From the NCBI GenBank assembly GCA_039619475.1, contig CM077115.1, forward strand, positions 222,379,291 through 222,443,290: a DNA stretch of 64,000 nt, in the 5' to 3' direction. The notes beneath the pieces were generated by a model, which saw nothing but the letters and a program-made list of their open reading frames with translations, was not told the DNA's origin and searched no databases. The translations under genes and the position numbers were made by a program. The DNA comes from Icerya purchasi (taxonomy: Eukaryota; Arthropoda; Insecta; Hemiptera; Monophlebidae). Below are positions 1 through 12,500 of the stretch, piece by piece (the first letter of the stretch is position 1; each line of letters starts with the position of its first letter).

Positions 1-938
1 TTCTTCTTCTTTATCTCGTATACTACTATCTCCAGGATTTGTTATACTATATCTATCAAATATACTCGATTTTTCTCGACTACAGTGATGTTCAGCGTGT
101 TATATTCTAGATGTTCGTCAGTGTAAATCCGCAGATCCTACAATATTTTATTCTGGTCGTTATTTATGCTTCTTCCATTTATTACTTGATGGCAAGCCGT
201 ATCTTTTATATGGGTTCCAATAGATCATTGTGACCACTCTATTATTTCTTTGTAAATACTCAGTCTGTGCAATCTTTTTGCAACAACAACATATTATATC
301 TTTTATTGTTTCTTCTGATTTTGTACACAATCGGTACCTACTTTCATCTTGAATTTTATCGACCTTTGCTTTTATGACATTTGTGTGAAGGACCTGTTCC
401 TATGCTGCCATTATGAGTCCTTCTGTTTCCTTTTTCAAGGTTCCATTCTTCCGTCACTGACATGTGTCATCCGTATTAGCTTTACATTGTGCCTTTTTGA
501 TAAATTGACCATACAGAACTTTATTTTGCCATATTTCTTTTCTGACCTTTATAACTTCCGTTTTATACTCCCGTTTAGTTTCTTTAAACTTTAAATTTCT
601 ATTTTTCTATATGCCTCGTTCAGATTTTATTCAGAGTTTTTTCTTAAGTATTCTGCCAATGATCTCTCTTCTTCTTCGATTGTTTGTTGTATTTGTAGTA
701 GATTGTGTCCTCCTTACTTCCTTGTTATATATAAACGATCAACATCACTTCGTGGATGAAGAGCATGGTTGACCGTTATTGTTTTTAATGTAACTATTAC
801 AGCTGTATATCGAATTATCGATACCGTTTAAGTATTTATATGAATACTGGAGAGCAAATTGGCTGATTTCAGGAAGGATATGTCCATTATTATTTTCCTA
901 TCAAAGATTGTTTTAACATTATTTAGTTTCTATTATTC

Positions 939-989
<51 letters not shown>

Positions 990-1041
990 GTATTTTGTAT
1001 AAATTAAAAATTAATTTTTTCAATATTCTTTTTTGTTTTAG
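1..1041 (+). other. intron sequence with (ATT)n, no gene seen
   Basis: T-rich sequence upstream of the first recognised SGSM exon. Short open frames here show no family motif. The only clear structure is the trinucleotide repeat at 940-989. Confidence 0.5.
940..989. repeat. (ATT)n microsatellite
   Basis: About 16 uninterrupted ATT units, 50 bp upstream of the first SGSM exon seen. Confidence 0.95.
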
Positions 1042-1085
1042 AAAAAAAGTACAAAGAAACTCTGATGAAAAATGTAAAAAAAGAG
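1042..1085 (+). CDS. SGSM1/SGSM2: SGSM exon a (44 nt, N-terminal)
   Basis: Follows a T-rich tract and AG, and ends at GAG|gtaagt. It has two leading bases of a split codon, then 14 codons ending NVKKE. The next exon opens [11 protein letters not shown], which together reproduce the conserved N-terminal [14 protein letters not shown] of SGSM proteins. The first exon, with the start codon, must lie upstream of the window. Confidence 0.85.
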
Positions 1086-2260
1086 GTAAGTACACGTTAT
1101 TCATTTTGTTTTCGCTACATGTAATAAAAATGGTGAATCACTTCAAAATAACGCTGGTAATATAGTAAAGCCTTTTAATCACTAGTTCCCAAAAACGATC
1201 TCACCCAAATACACAGACTAATTTGTTAAAGCTAAAAAATCCTATAATATTAAAATTAAAATTTGGATCGCAGATTACAAGAGTATTGCAGAAATTAAAG
1301 GGAAACAATATTCTATCATGAACGAGGTTAAAAGTTATACGTGGCTTAAGCTAAAAGCAACTTATAACTTTACCTTTACACGTATCTATTTTAGCTAGCT
1401 GCTTCTAAAACGTTATTTTTATATTCCCTAGTAATCGCCTCTGCATTCGCAGGGAATTTAAATAACTGTAATAATATTAATACAATACTGAATGAAAAAG
1501 AGTCATGAGGGTAGTTCATAGTTTAAAATATACTACATAACCCGTGTTAACAAACAAAATCCACCACAAAAATATCTTATTGTGATATAACGGCTAATAA
1601 AATAACTGTTCCTAAAAAGAAATTAATTATCATATGCGATGATATAGAAATGGTCGACGGGAAACTAAAAGAAATGGTTTCGTTACGTAAAAACGAAATT
1701 AACGTTGTGTTTTATAAAAATTTGATAACACTGCAGTAATTAATTTCCCTGCTGAAGAAAATAGCCTTCAAAAGGAAATCAAGAAGCATATTGCAGAGTG
1801 TAAAGTCAGTGAAGAGAAATTGTTAAATTCGACAATTTCTAATATTCAGAACCAGAAATATATCTAAAGGAGATCCCAAAGCGTACATTAAGGATGTTAC
1901 TGAATAGGATCCTATCGCAGTAAATAAGATTTCCACAGATCACGTTAGCAAAACTTACGTTCAACTTCATCCTTAACAGTATAAGATACCTTCCGCTGTT
2001 GGTAAGCTTAAAATTAATTGTAGTTTATTGACGCCAAAAATTCGCGTATATGCACTAAATGTCATAAATTCGGACACGCGAAAAAGCATTGTAAATCATC
2101 TGATACGTATCGTAAGTTTTATATAGACCTGTCAAGATGTAAAGCATTTAATTAAAACATCTTGCAGTAAAATTAATTTAGATGATAAGTTAGCTGATAA
2201 AAGTTTACTAAGTAAATATGTTGCAGAAATTAATCATATTACAAGTAATAAAAATTGTCC

Positions 2261-2293
<33 letters not shown>

Positions 2294-3478
2294 TTATATG
2301 AAGTCCTATGAGAACTTAAAATGTAATAGAAACTTCGGTTCCTCTTAAGTTTTCATATCGGTAACTGTCGTGCAACGCATTCATTTTCTTAAGGGAATTT
2401 TATTTTAATGATGAGATTGTTTTTATTTTGTCAGAAACCGTATTTAGTTGGTGATGATATCTCCATAAATTCCATTTCATCGTCATAGTGTCATACTCAA
2501 TTTCTAAGCATCGACGACTACCTATTCGTACGTTCTACTTGTACAGATATAGGTATAGTGTACTAGGCAATTAATGTATACACTGTGAGTATACGGGCAA
2601 AAGACTACACTTGCAATTGATATTGTGAATGTCTGATTTATCGATACACAAAATCAGTCCTATTTGTGTCTGCCTACTACACATCAATAAGCGCGCGTAT
2701 GGTGGTATACGTGGTGGTTTGCCAGTGCCTTCCATGTGATTATTATTAGCGGTTAATTTAATTATTTATTCTGAAATTTCTGTCGTCGCCTGTGATCGAG
2801 CTCAAGACTTCTGTTACCTGAAGTCGAGTGCTCGAGCAACTAATTGCGACGACAAAATTCCATTTATAGAGCATCTAAGGGATGATGGGGTTGGTGCCGC
2901 CTTTGTTTTTTCTTCTCACAACTACTCTGAATCCTTTAAACTTCCTTCCTGCTGCTCTATATTTACTGCTGAATCTGCTGCCATACTTCGTGCAATTCTT
3001 TTTGTCTCTTTCTCTTCTATCCTCTCCTATAAATTTCTTTTAATAGCTGACTCTGAAATTATCTTGCAGGCGTTTCCTTCTCTTTGTCGTCCCCTGATCA
3101 CAGCCATATGTCGTCTTCGTTTCAGTCATACCTTTCTCCCTTCGTCACTTTTTCTTTTTTCCCTCGTCCCTTCTTCGCGATGCCCTCTTCACCCAGAAGA
3201 TTCCTCTTTTCTGTGTGATATCAATCACATCCTCTTCGAATGTTCCTCATGTTTTTTAGAACGTTCTCTCTTCTATTCTCAGCTTTTGGATCTTGGTCTT
3301 CCTACTCCATACAATGACTATTATGTTCTCCCATTTCCTTCCTTGTCAGTTGTTCCTATTCTAGCTTCTTTCATTCATTCAATCACGCATCAGATTAAAA
3401 TCTAATATGTTATGCTCCTTTTGAGCTATTACTTAAAATTCCTTGGTTGATTGGACTGTTGCTCTTCGTTAGTGTACC

Positions 3479-3510
<32 letters not shown>

Positions 3511-6500
3511 CATCTATAAGTAACAGAACTGCTATTATTATTAGGAACTGTGTTTTTCATAAATTATTGATAACTAAACATCTGGCTATTGATATAGGTA
3601 ACTGTACACTAACATCTTATTATCTATCACCATGTAAGAAACACGTCAATAAACAATCTTGATCGTATTATTTAAATGTATTCAAAACTTTCTGTAATAC
3701 TAATAGGCGATCATTAATATTTAATTAGAAGAGGAGCCCCGAATTAAACATAATTTCAAATCACTCATATTACAAGATTTGATACAAAATAATAATTTAG
3801 TCATTAAAAATAATAAATCATCTACATTTATCAATTATAATGGATAGAGCACATTACTGATTATTTGTTGATATCTGAAAGTGTTACTCAAATGATTATT
3901 TTTTAGCTAAAACATTTTGACTAAGCCTTTCAAAAAAATATTTCACTTTCGGTATCTTATAATTTTGAAAAGATCTCGTGCACCGTTTTTAATAAATTAG
4001 ATATCTTTAGATTTAGAAAGACGTTGGGCAGGTATTGTATTACAATATTGCAAGAAAACATCAAGAATTTAACTTGCACACGTACTCTGGATAAATGCGT
4101 TAATCAGTTAAGTACTTACTTCACATTAAAAAGTCTGAAAAAATTCTCTATGTCGTAGTACACTTTGGTATATATAGCAAGTTACATAAATTTGGTTCCA
4201 ACGCGGAACCTTGAGGAATATCACAGCATGTCCTATTTTATCTGGCACAATTATTGATATTGAGATGTGCAATCATGTCTAACAGGTCTTACTAACATGT
4301 TAACCGTTTAAGAATTAAATTTATTCTTTTTAATTATTTGAACTAATTTATAAACAGCACATTTAGCAGATCATCTTGAACGAAAAACAAATTGGTTAGC
4401 ATGCAGTAAGAAGCGACACTATTTATTTCTGATAGAAACAGACGGTAACGATTTGCGTGTTAGCCTAGTGGTTAAGGCGCTTGGCTACTAAATCAAAAGT
4501 CACGGTTTCGAAACTAGTCTCATCCCGGATTCAAGTCGCTCCCAAGTTTACCCAGTCTAAAATAATTGGGTACCAGAGAAATCTACTGGCTCCCCTACTT
4601 TCACTAGTGCCGTTGGGCTTAGTACATTGTGAACCTTAACTTCACAATCCCGACGCCCTATTAAGGGTATAGGACTTACTTTACTTTACTAGTTAAGTAC
4701 GCATGTCAGTAGTGCTTTAATGCCAGACAGTAAAATTAGCACCCAAGTGTAACTGGCGGACCAAAAGGCTTGATCTGATTAAAAACAGGATTAACCTAAC
4801 ACGTAAAACAAAAGATTAAATGCGAAGATTTTGTGAAGCTAATTTATATTAATAATGCATTAAAACAGTAAATGTTTAGAAAAGCGTAAAATGTTCAGGG
4901 CAAAACTATAATAATAGAAGGAATTTATTGCTTCAGCGTTTTCTATGGCAAACCATATAAAATAATTATTAAAAATAAAAGACTCAGAGATAATACTCCT
5001 AATATAGAATATGAAGGCGAGCGATCAGTAATGATTTTGAAAAAGATAATGCTTTCTTAGAATATTTTCTGCCTAACAAACATGACATGTCTATTCCTGT
5101 CCCTACTTTTGAGACGTACACCCTAGCTGTTAGTTGTACAATTATAAATGAGATAATTAAGACGCTTAAAAATAGTAAAACGTCAATTAGTGATAAAATT
5201 AACAATAAATAGTCGAGTAACTTAATTTACAATGTACAGAAATTTTCTCCATACCTTTTAATGATTGAAGAAGTCTGCAAATTTTCCCTTTGAACAGGAA
5301 TGCTATAGATGTAATACCGCTTCCTAAACTTGGAAAAGTACCTGTAGACATTACTGTCTACCGCCCTATACCATTACTCAACTATATTAATAAGGTCTTT
5401 GAGAAAACCCTTACCGTCTGTTTCTATTAGAAATAATTAGTGTCGCTTCTTACTGCGTGCTAACCAATTTGTTTTTCGTTCAAGATGATCTGTTGAACGT
5501 GCTGTTTATAAATTAGTTCAAATAATTAAAAAGAATCAATTTCATCGATAAACAGTACACTTTAGCTACTTTTATCGATGTTTCCAGTGCTTTTGATAAT
5601 GTCCATCTCCCTACTCTTCGAGATAGAATGATAGCAATTAACATCCCGACGCATTTCTGTTCCCTCATTGTTAACTTGATGTTAAATCGTACTATTCTCC
5701 TGTCTTCTTCTTCGTTCGAGGTTACAAGAGTTGTTTCACGTGGTCTTCCACAAGGATCCTGCCTTAGTCCTACTCTTTTTAATATTTATACTATTTCTGT
5801 TGCTTCTCTTTCTATGAACTCCTCTTCCTTATTTTTTGCCGATGACATTCTTCTCTTTTCCTCATCCCGTGATATCGTAGATGCTAACGAAAGTGTTAAT
5901 TCGTCTCTAGCTACTTTGGAACAATCTCTTTCCTCTTTGAACCTTTCTATTTCCCCTTTAAAATCCTCTTGTATTGTCTTTTCTCTTCGTCCTTTTAATC
6001 CCGCTTTAGTCTCTGTATTCTTAAACTTCAATCTTATCCCTCGTAGGGAATGCTTCTGCTATCTCGGTGTATTCCTCAACAGTCGTCTGTCCTTTTATGA
6101 ACATATTAATTTCCTTTCCTCTTCTGCCCTTAAAAGACTAAACCTACTGAAAGCTCTTTCCCCAACAAAATGGGGAGGCAATCCTTTTCTCCTTATTTCC
6201 TTGTACAATTCGATTATCCGTTCCAAATTCGACTACTGTTCCTTTATCTATGGCTCTGCCTCAAAATCACTTCTTTCCAAGCTGGATATAATTCAAAATT
6301 TTTGTATTCGTCTTTGCCTTGGTGTTCTTAGATCTTCTTAAGTACCACCAGTTCTCGCTGAGTCTAACTCGCGTCCCCTTTTCATTCGCAGATCCTATTT
6401 AGGTTATCGTTTCTTGTGTAAACGCTTACCGTTATCATCCTCCAAACTTATTCCTTCATATCTTTCTATTCTGCAAAACTGGCGTTTTACTCCCAAGAAA

Positions 6501-9500
6501 ATTCCTATTCTAGCCCGCATTGCTTTGCGGCTAAATTCCTTTTTTTCCTGCATAATTTCTTATAACAATCTCCCTTACTTTTCTTTCAATTTTGCAGATC
6601 TCTCCAATCCTCCCAATGTATTCTACTTTCCATTTTCCTCCAAATCCCTTTCCTATCCAACAGTTATACAGGAATTCCATAGTTATATCGAATCCCGTTT
6701 TCCTTCCCATATTGCTATTTTTACGGATGGTTCGAAGGGGCCTAAGGGAGTTCGAGCTTCTTTCATCATTCCGAGCATTAATTTCTCTGAATCTTTTCGT
6801 CTCCCTTCCTTTTGTACTATCTTTACGGCCGAGTTAATGGCCATTTTACGCTCCATAATCCATATTTCCTCACATCGTTCTTCTTCTAAATTTTTAATTA
6901 TCTCCGACTCCATGTGTGCTCTTAAAGCTATTTCCTCTCATTTTCCCCCTCACTCCTCTGACCTTTTCATCCTCCGTATTCGCTCTCTCATTTACACTCT
7001 CTTCTCACTTCGCGCTATCCGCATTGAAATGCTCTGGGTCCCCAGTCATATGGGGATAGAGGGTAACGAAATGGCAGATTCCTTGGCTCAGATTGCTGTA
7101 TCCTCCCGCTTTTTTTTCTCTAAAATTCCCGTTTCTAATTTACTCCCATGGTGCAAAAAGTTTCATGTTAGATATTGATCCGATTTTTACGTTTCTTCCT
7201 TTTCTAATCAACCTTCCTCTTAAATTTTTCCATCCAACCTAATCTTTCCATGCGGCCTTGGTTTTACGATTTTCCTTCGCTTCGCCGCTCCGTTATTGTC
7301 CCTATTATCCGTTTACGTCTGAATCATACTCTTCTTCCTTCCTCACGTTTTCGTTTTCATCTCGCTCTTTCCCCTTATTGCCCTCTTCACCCTGACGACG
7401 AAGCCGTCTGTGATCCTGACCATATCCTCTTTGAATGTCCTTCCCTCGTGAATGAACGCACCTCTTTGTATTCCAATCTGCTGTCTCTCAAACTCCCTAC
7501 TCCTTATTGTGCCTCGTATCTCTTATCGTTTCCGTCGATCTCAGTTATTCCTATCCTCAGTTCCTTTATCTTATCAATAGCTGACCGAATCTGCATTTAA
7601 CTGATCCTTCTCCTTCCTTTCGTTTCTGAGCGAAGATCCTTTGTTGACATGCCCAAAGGGGGGAGGGGGGAAGAATAAATTTAATTCTTAGATGGTTAAC
7701 ATATAAGTAAGACCTGTTAGACAGGATTGCGCATACCTCAATATCAATAATTCGGTCAGATAAAATAGGACATGCTGTGATATTTCTCAAGGTTCCGCGC
7801 TGAAACCAACTTTATATAACTTGCTTTATATACTATAGTGTACTACGACATAGAGAATTTTTTCAGACTTTTTAATGTAAACTAATATCGTATGTTGATG
7901 ACCTGTGTCTTGTTTTTAACGTCACAAAGTATTGCGAGTTTGATCAAATTAAGCTAATTATAGAGTTTCTGGAGAGAAAAAATGGAACATTAAAACTTAC
8001 TTTTTCTCCTTCTAAATGTAGATATTCTATAATAAAAGAGCTATATAATTAAAAATCTTAAAATTATCTCAGGTAATGTTATTCAATATGCAACATTGTT
8101 AAAATATCTCGGTATCCTATGAGAAGTTTACGTACGTGTCTCATATAGAGTATATTCATTCAAAACGAGATATTCTCTTCAGAAAGATCAGTCGATTACA
8201 GCACTTGGAGCCTTCGATACGTAGAGCGGCTTATATCATATATGAAAGTGGCTAATACCTTTGTGGTTACAGGACTACTTTACCACCCATTTTTCTGAGG
8301 AATCTTAATAAACTACAGAGAAAATTTCTTCTGGGTATTTCATCCCTTTATAGAACCTGGTGGGATATTCCCATCGGATTTGTTTATCACTGGTAGAGCA
8401 ATTACAAGTGAATATCGAATTCTCGAAGTGTGCGATCAATCCTAAAGTTATTGGACAGTAGGATAATGCGGTCATCAGATAATAATATCCCAATCGAATT
8501 TTTCAAAAAACAATTTTCGCGAGTATTAACAGTAGAATGGCAGAAGAGGTGAGTCGTAGAATCTACTGGGAGGAAAACTTGTGCCAATTCTTTGCTAATA
8601 TCACGAATAGACTGAAAATGAGAAAACTAGGGACATTGACTTCGACAATTCGGAGATGCTCTCTGATAATGGTAAATTTACAACCTATTTATATAGGTTT
8701 CGCTTTACAATTAGTCTCCATGATGCACCTGTTGCTCTGGTGGCTAAGTAGATGGCTTGAATAATTTCGTCTTTGAGTTCCCGGCTTCACTGCGTTACAT
8801 ACCAAATTCAATAATGAAAAAATGCATTCCCTTCTCCTTAATAATGAAAATCGGTCTAACTTCCTCAAGTTCTGCGAGGATTCAACGCGGCACAAGTTTC
8901 AGCTGAATAATTAATTTCTTATTGATAATAGAAAATGCAAAATAAATTTTAGACATAAATTTATTACATAGACTATTACGAACAAATTCTGCTGCATTGC
9001 TGCAACCTTTTTTTTGCACCTCTTATAACTTTTAACTTTAAATGTATTTAACGGAATAACATCAGCAAATTGGCAAGAATTACAACTTTTAAGGCCGTCT
9101 CCGTTGCTGACAAGCCCAGGGAAAAACCCCAAACAAGAAAAAAAAAAAAAAAAAATGCCATCAATTAATAAATTAACCAAAATGTGTTTATTTAAAATGT
9201 AATTAATATAACGATTAAAGTTAACCGCTTTTGATAGTTTTATAAACTACTTTTAGCTCTTGATCCACTATGATTTATTTTGTTTCACCTCGATGTTAAT
9301 TCCGATCGTGATAGTACTGTTTTTATTAAAATAGTATACGGGTCCGTACGTATAGTGAAGTAGTTTTTCATTGACTTTGCGACTGTTTTATTTTCTTTTG
9401 GTCGTTTTAGTAAGTTTCCTCTTTCTGAAGTATCATCCGATTTTCTCTATTCTCGATATCTTCTTATTTCTTTTATTACGTTGTTCCTTTTTCTTATTGT

Positions 9501-12500
9501 TATGCAATTTGAAATTGATTTTTTTTCACGGCTAGTCCACTGTTCTTGAGTCAATGTCCATTTTGACAAACCCATTAAAAAAAAAAAAAAAAAAAATCGA
9601 AACTCAAATTCTTCGTTGTCTTTCGCTATGTTACTCGTATTATTCGTCTGTGCCCACATGGAAACGTATTTGATTTCATTGGCGAATATCACATCTACCC
9701 AGTATACTCAGTTTTCGTTAACATCTATCATTTAGAGAAAATTACGAACGTTTCTTACAACTGATATTATTGACGAGTGTTTTTTTTTCGCCCACCCATA
9801 TACATTGTATTAGTTCTTTCATAAGAGTCATATAGGACCCGCAAGAAAATTTTCTTTAATAAATGTTTACATAGCTTTGGTTCATTCATTTGTCTTTTTT
9901 CTTATCGATATTAAAAATTTTCGAATAGCCAGCAGATCGTTTCAAATCAGTTTTATCTTCTTGTTTATATTATCTCTGTGAAATGCCATAAAATAATGTT
10001 ACGTGACAAATTCATGGCATTTGTATTCATCTGTAAAGAGTATTTTGTGATCATTATAAGGTGCAAAAATATTTCCCGTGGAAGGATAAAAGGAGACCGT
10101 TATTTAAGCTGAGTTTTTTAAGAAACCTGTAGGAAGTAAATTAAAATCGTAGCTGGAAAGAATCCAAAGAAGAGCCGCTGTTAATGCAAAACAATAATGT
10201 GCTAGTACAACTGTGTATTTAAGTCATAGGTATCTTTTGGATTTATATCATGGAAAGAAACTGATTTGCACGGCTAAAGGAAATTGAAAATTTGTGATTA
10301 GGTGTTGCAGTTAAAGGACAATATAATTTTTATATACTGAATGACAAAAAATGCTATTTATTGATGATGTTAGGAAAGCTCCGATTGATGGTAATAGGGC
10401 TGCGTGATTGATCGAGTTTAATCGTCATAAAAATGATATTCATTAGCCAAACCTCACGCGAAATAAGGCCGCGTAGGTTCATTACTTAAAAACGAATCGA
10501 ACTACTTGTATTTCACTGATTTATGTAATTGTAGTGGCTGATTATTTATGTGGAGATTGAGGAGGTAGGTGCAGCCTCGGATACAACAAAAACGGTTCGT
10601 AGTCTTTGTTAGTAAAAGCTGTCAACAGATGTAATGGTCAACTGTCGATTAGAATGCTGATGTATTTAGTTTATAATTTGCACACATAATGAAGAGAGTA
10701 CAATCGTCTGCAAAAGGAACTCTCATCAAACTGACGGTTTTATCGCGGTATCCGGTAGTATTAGACAAATAGCGAATGAAGTACAACTGAGGCGAATGAA
10801 AAATCTATATGTATGTAAAAAATTCTTAAGAAAAAACGTTGAATGGAGTCTAATACTCTATTCATAAGTAGTATGGCTTTACTAATCCAAAGACACTAAC
10901 CACCAACCTGGTGCCAGTGTTTAGTCATTGACTAAGCTAATCAATCAGAAACCAGTATTTAGTCGCGTGACCACACTCCCTTTGTTTAACTAACCAAGAG
11001 CTAATATTCAGTCAAATGACCAAAATCCGTTTACAACAAACCCAATAACACACCGTCATGTTCTACACTAATTACAGTCCCTTTGCTTCTTGGTGTGTAT
11101 ACATATATCGTCAGGGCTATGAACCAAAAATGTCATAGGTTAACTCTCAAATTTTCTTATACCTTCAAGTGCTTTCTATACGGACACCACTACAATAAAA
11201 CCTTAGAATACCAACTGAAGTATGAGAAGAATACACACCTCATCTACAATAATTCGCATACGCTTTCCATACAGTGTGTGCATACTCGGTGTAAAAGAAC
11301 TGCATCTACGCATCTACCTATTAACAAACCTCTTATACTCGTACTATTTCCTCCTATCCAAATATTCCATCAGCACTACACCAGCACGAAATTAGAAGTA
11401 GGCTTTAACTATTCAATTTTATTCTTTTTTTACCCTACAATGTTGTTTATTATGCGATGTGTGTGTGTGTGTTTATGTGTACATAGGCATGTACAAATGT
11501 ATTTTGGTTTTGTAACTAACCAATTTTTAATATTTTTCCTAATCCATACTAACACCTTTCATTTATGTATGTAATCTTTTAGGATTGGTTTTTGTTGCGT
11601 CATTAACTGACCTAAATGTTTGCGGTGTTCACATTCGTCTAACAAAAACAGGCACAATACTAACCTTTTCTGCGTCTTATTCAACTGATGTATAGTCAGT
11701 CGAGACAACCTATCCGCTAATTTATGTAGTTCTGTTATACAGCATCATAATTCACCTAATAATGCGCTTACGCGTATATGCGTTTACACACTTTCCACTA
11801 TAGAAACACTATATCCACATCAAATTATCAACTCATACAGGGCTACCACACCAAACGAATTTCAGAAAGAGGTATTTAACGCCGTAAACTACCAAATTTA
11901 TTAAGTTAAAGAAATAAACACAATTGTTGACAAAACTTCATTACATAATAATGTGTATATCACTGCATCGACACTAAATCGTACTTCTACATAATCATGC
12001 AGTTCACATATTCTTATCCGAAATAAGTCCTCTTAATTCATCTAAAACATCAAACATTTCATGAAATTCATAATACATAGAATTTCCATATGCTATGGTT
12101 CTATATTATTAGTACGTATAATTCGTTCATCATCTTTGCCATACAACACTACTTTAGTGTGCTCTATAATGTACAATGTCTGCTCATTATATTATTATAT
12201 ACCTTATAATTATTACTTAATTTACTACACGCACTGGTCACACAAGTATGATTATTCTTAAAACTAAGTTCATTTAATTTCTCAATTATCTACATTTTGA
12301 ACTTAACCCAACAAACTTGCTAATTGGAGTTTCATTCAACTCGTTCCTAAATACCTCAGGCTTCTTTTTATTCCCCACAGAGTAGCCTGGACTCTTCGGA
12401 TAAAATCATTTATATCAAACTATTGTGCATTATTTTTAACATATTTATAAAAATCAACAATTTTCAACTCGTAAATAAGTGAATCAATGTCGCAATGTTA

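Noticed and set aside
940..989. CRISPR-like or satellite array
   Set aside because: Simple trinucleotide repeat without spacers.
4464..4530. tRNA gene
   Set aside because: The B box is distorted and the arms do not fold; SINE-like body and repeated tail follow.
11083..11574. 163-residue open frame as a host or viral gene
   Set aside because: No recognisable domain, AC-rich composition and a GT-repeat-encoded Cys/Val stretch; kept only as unassigned sequence.
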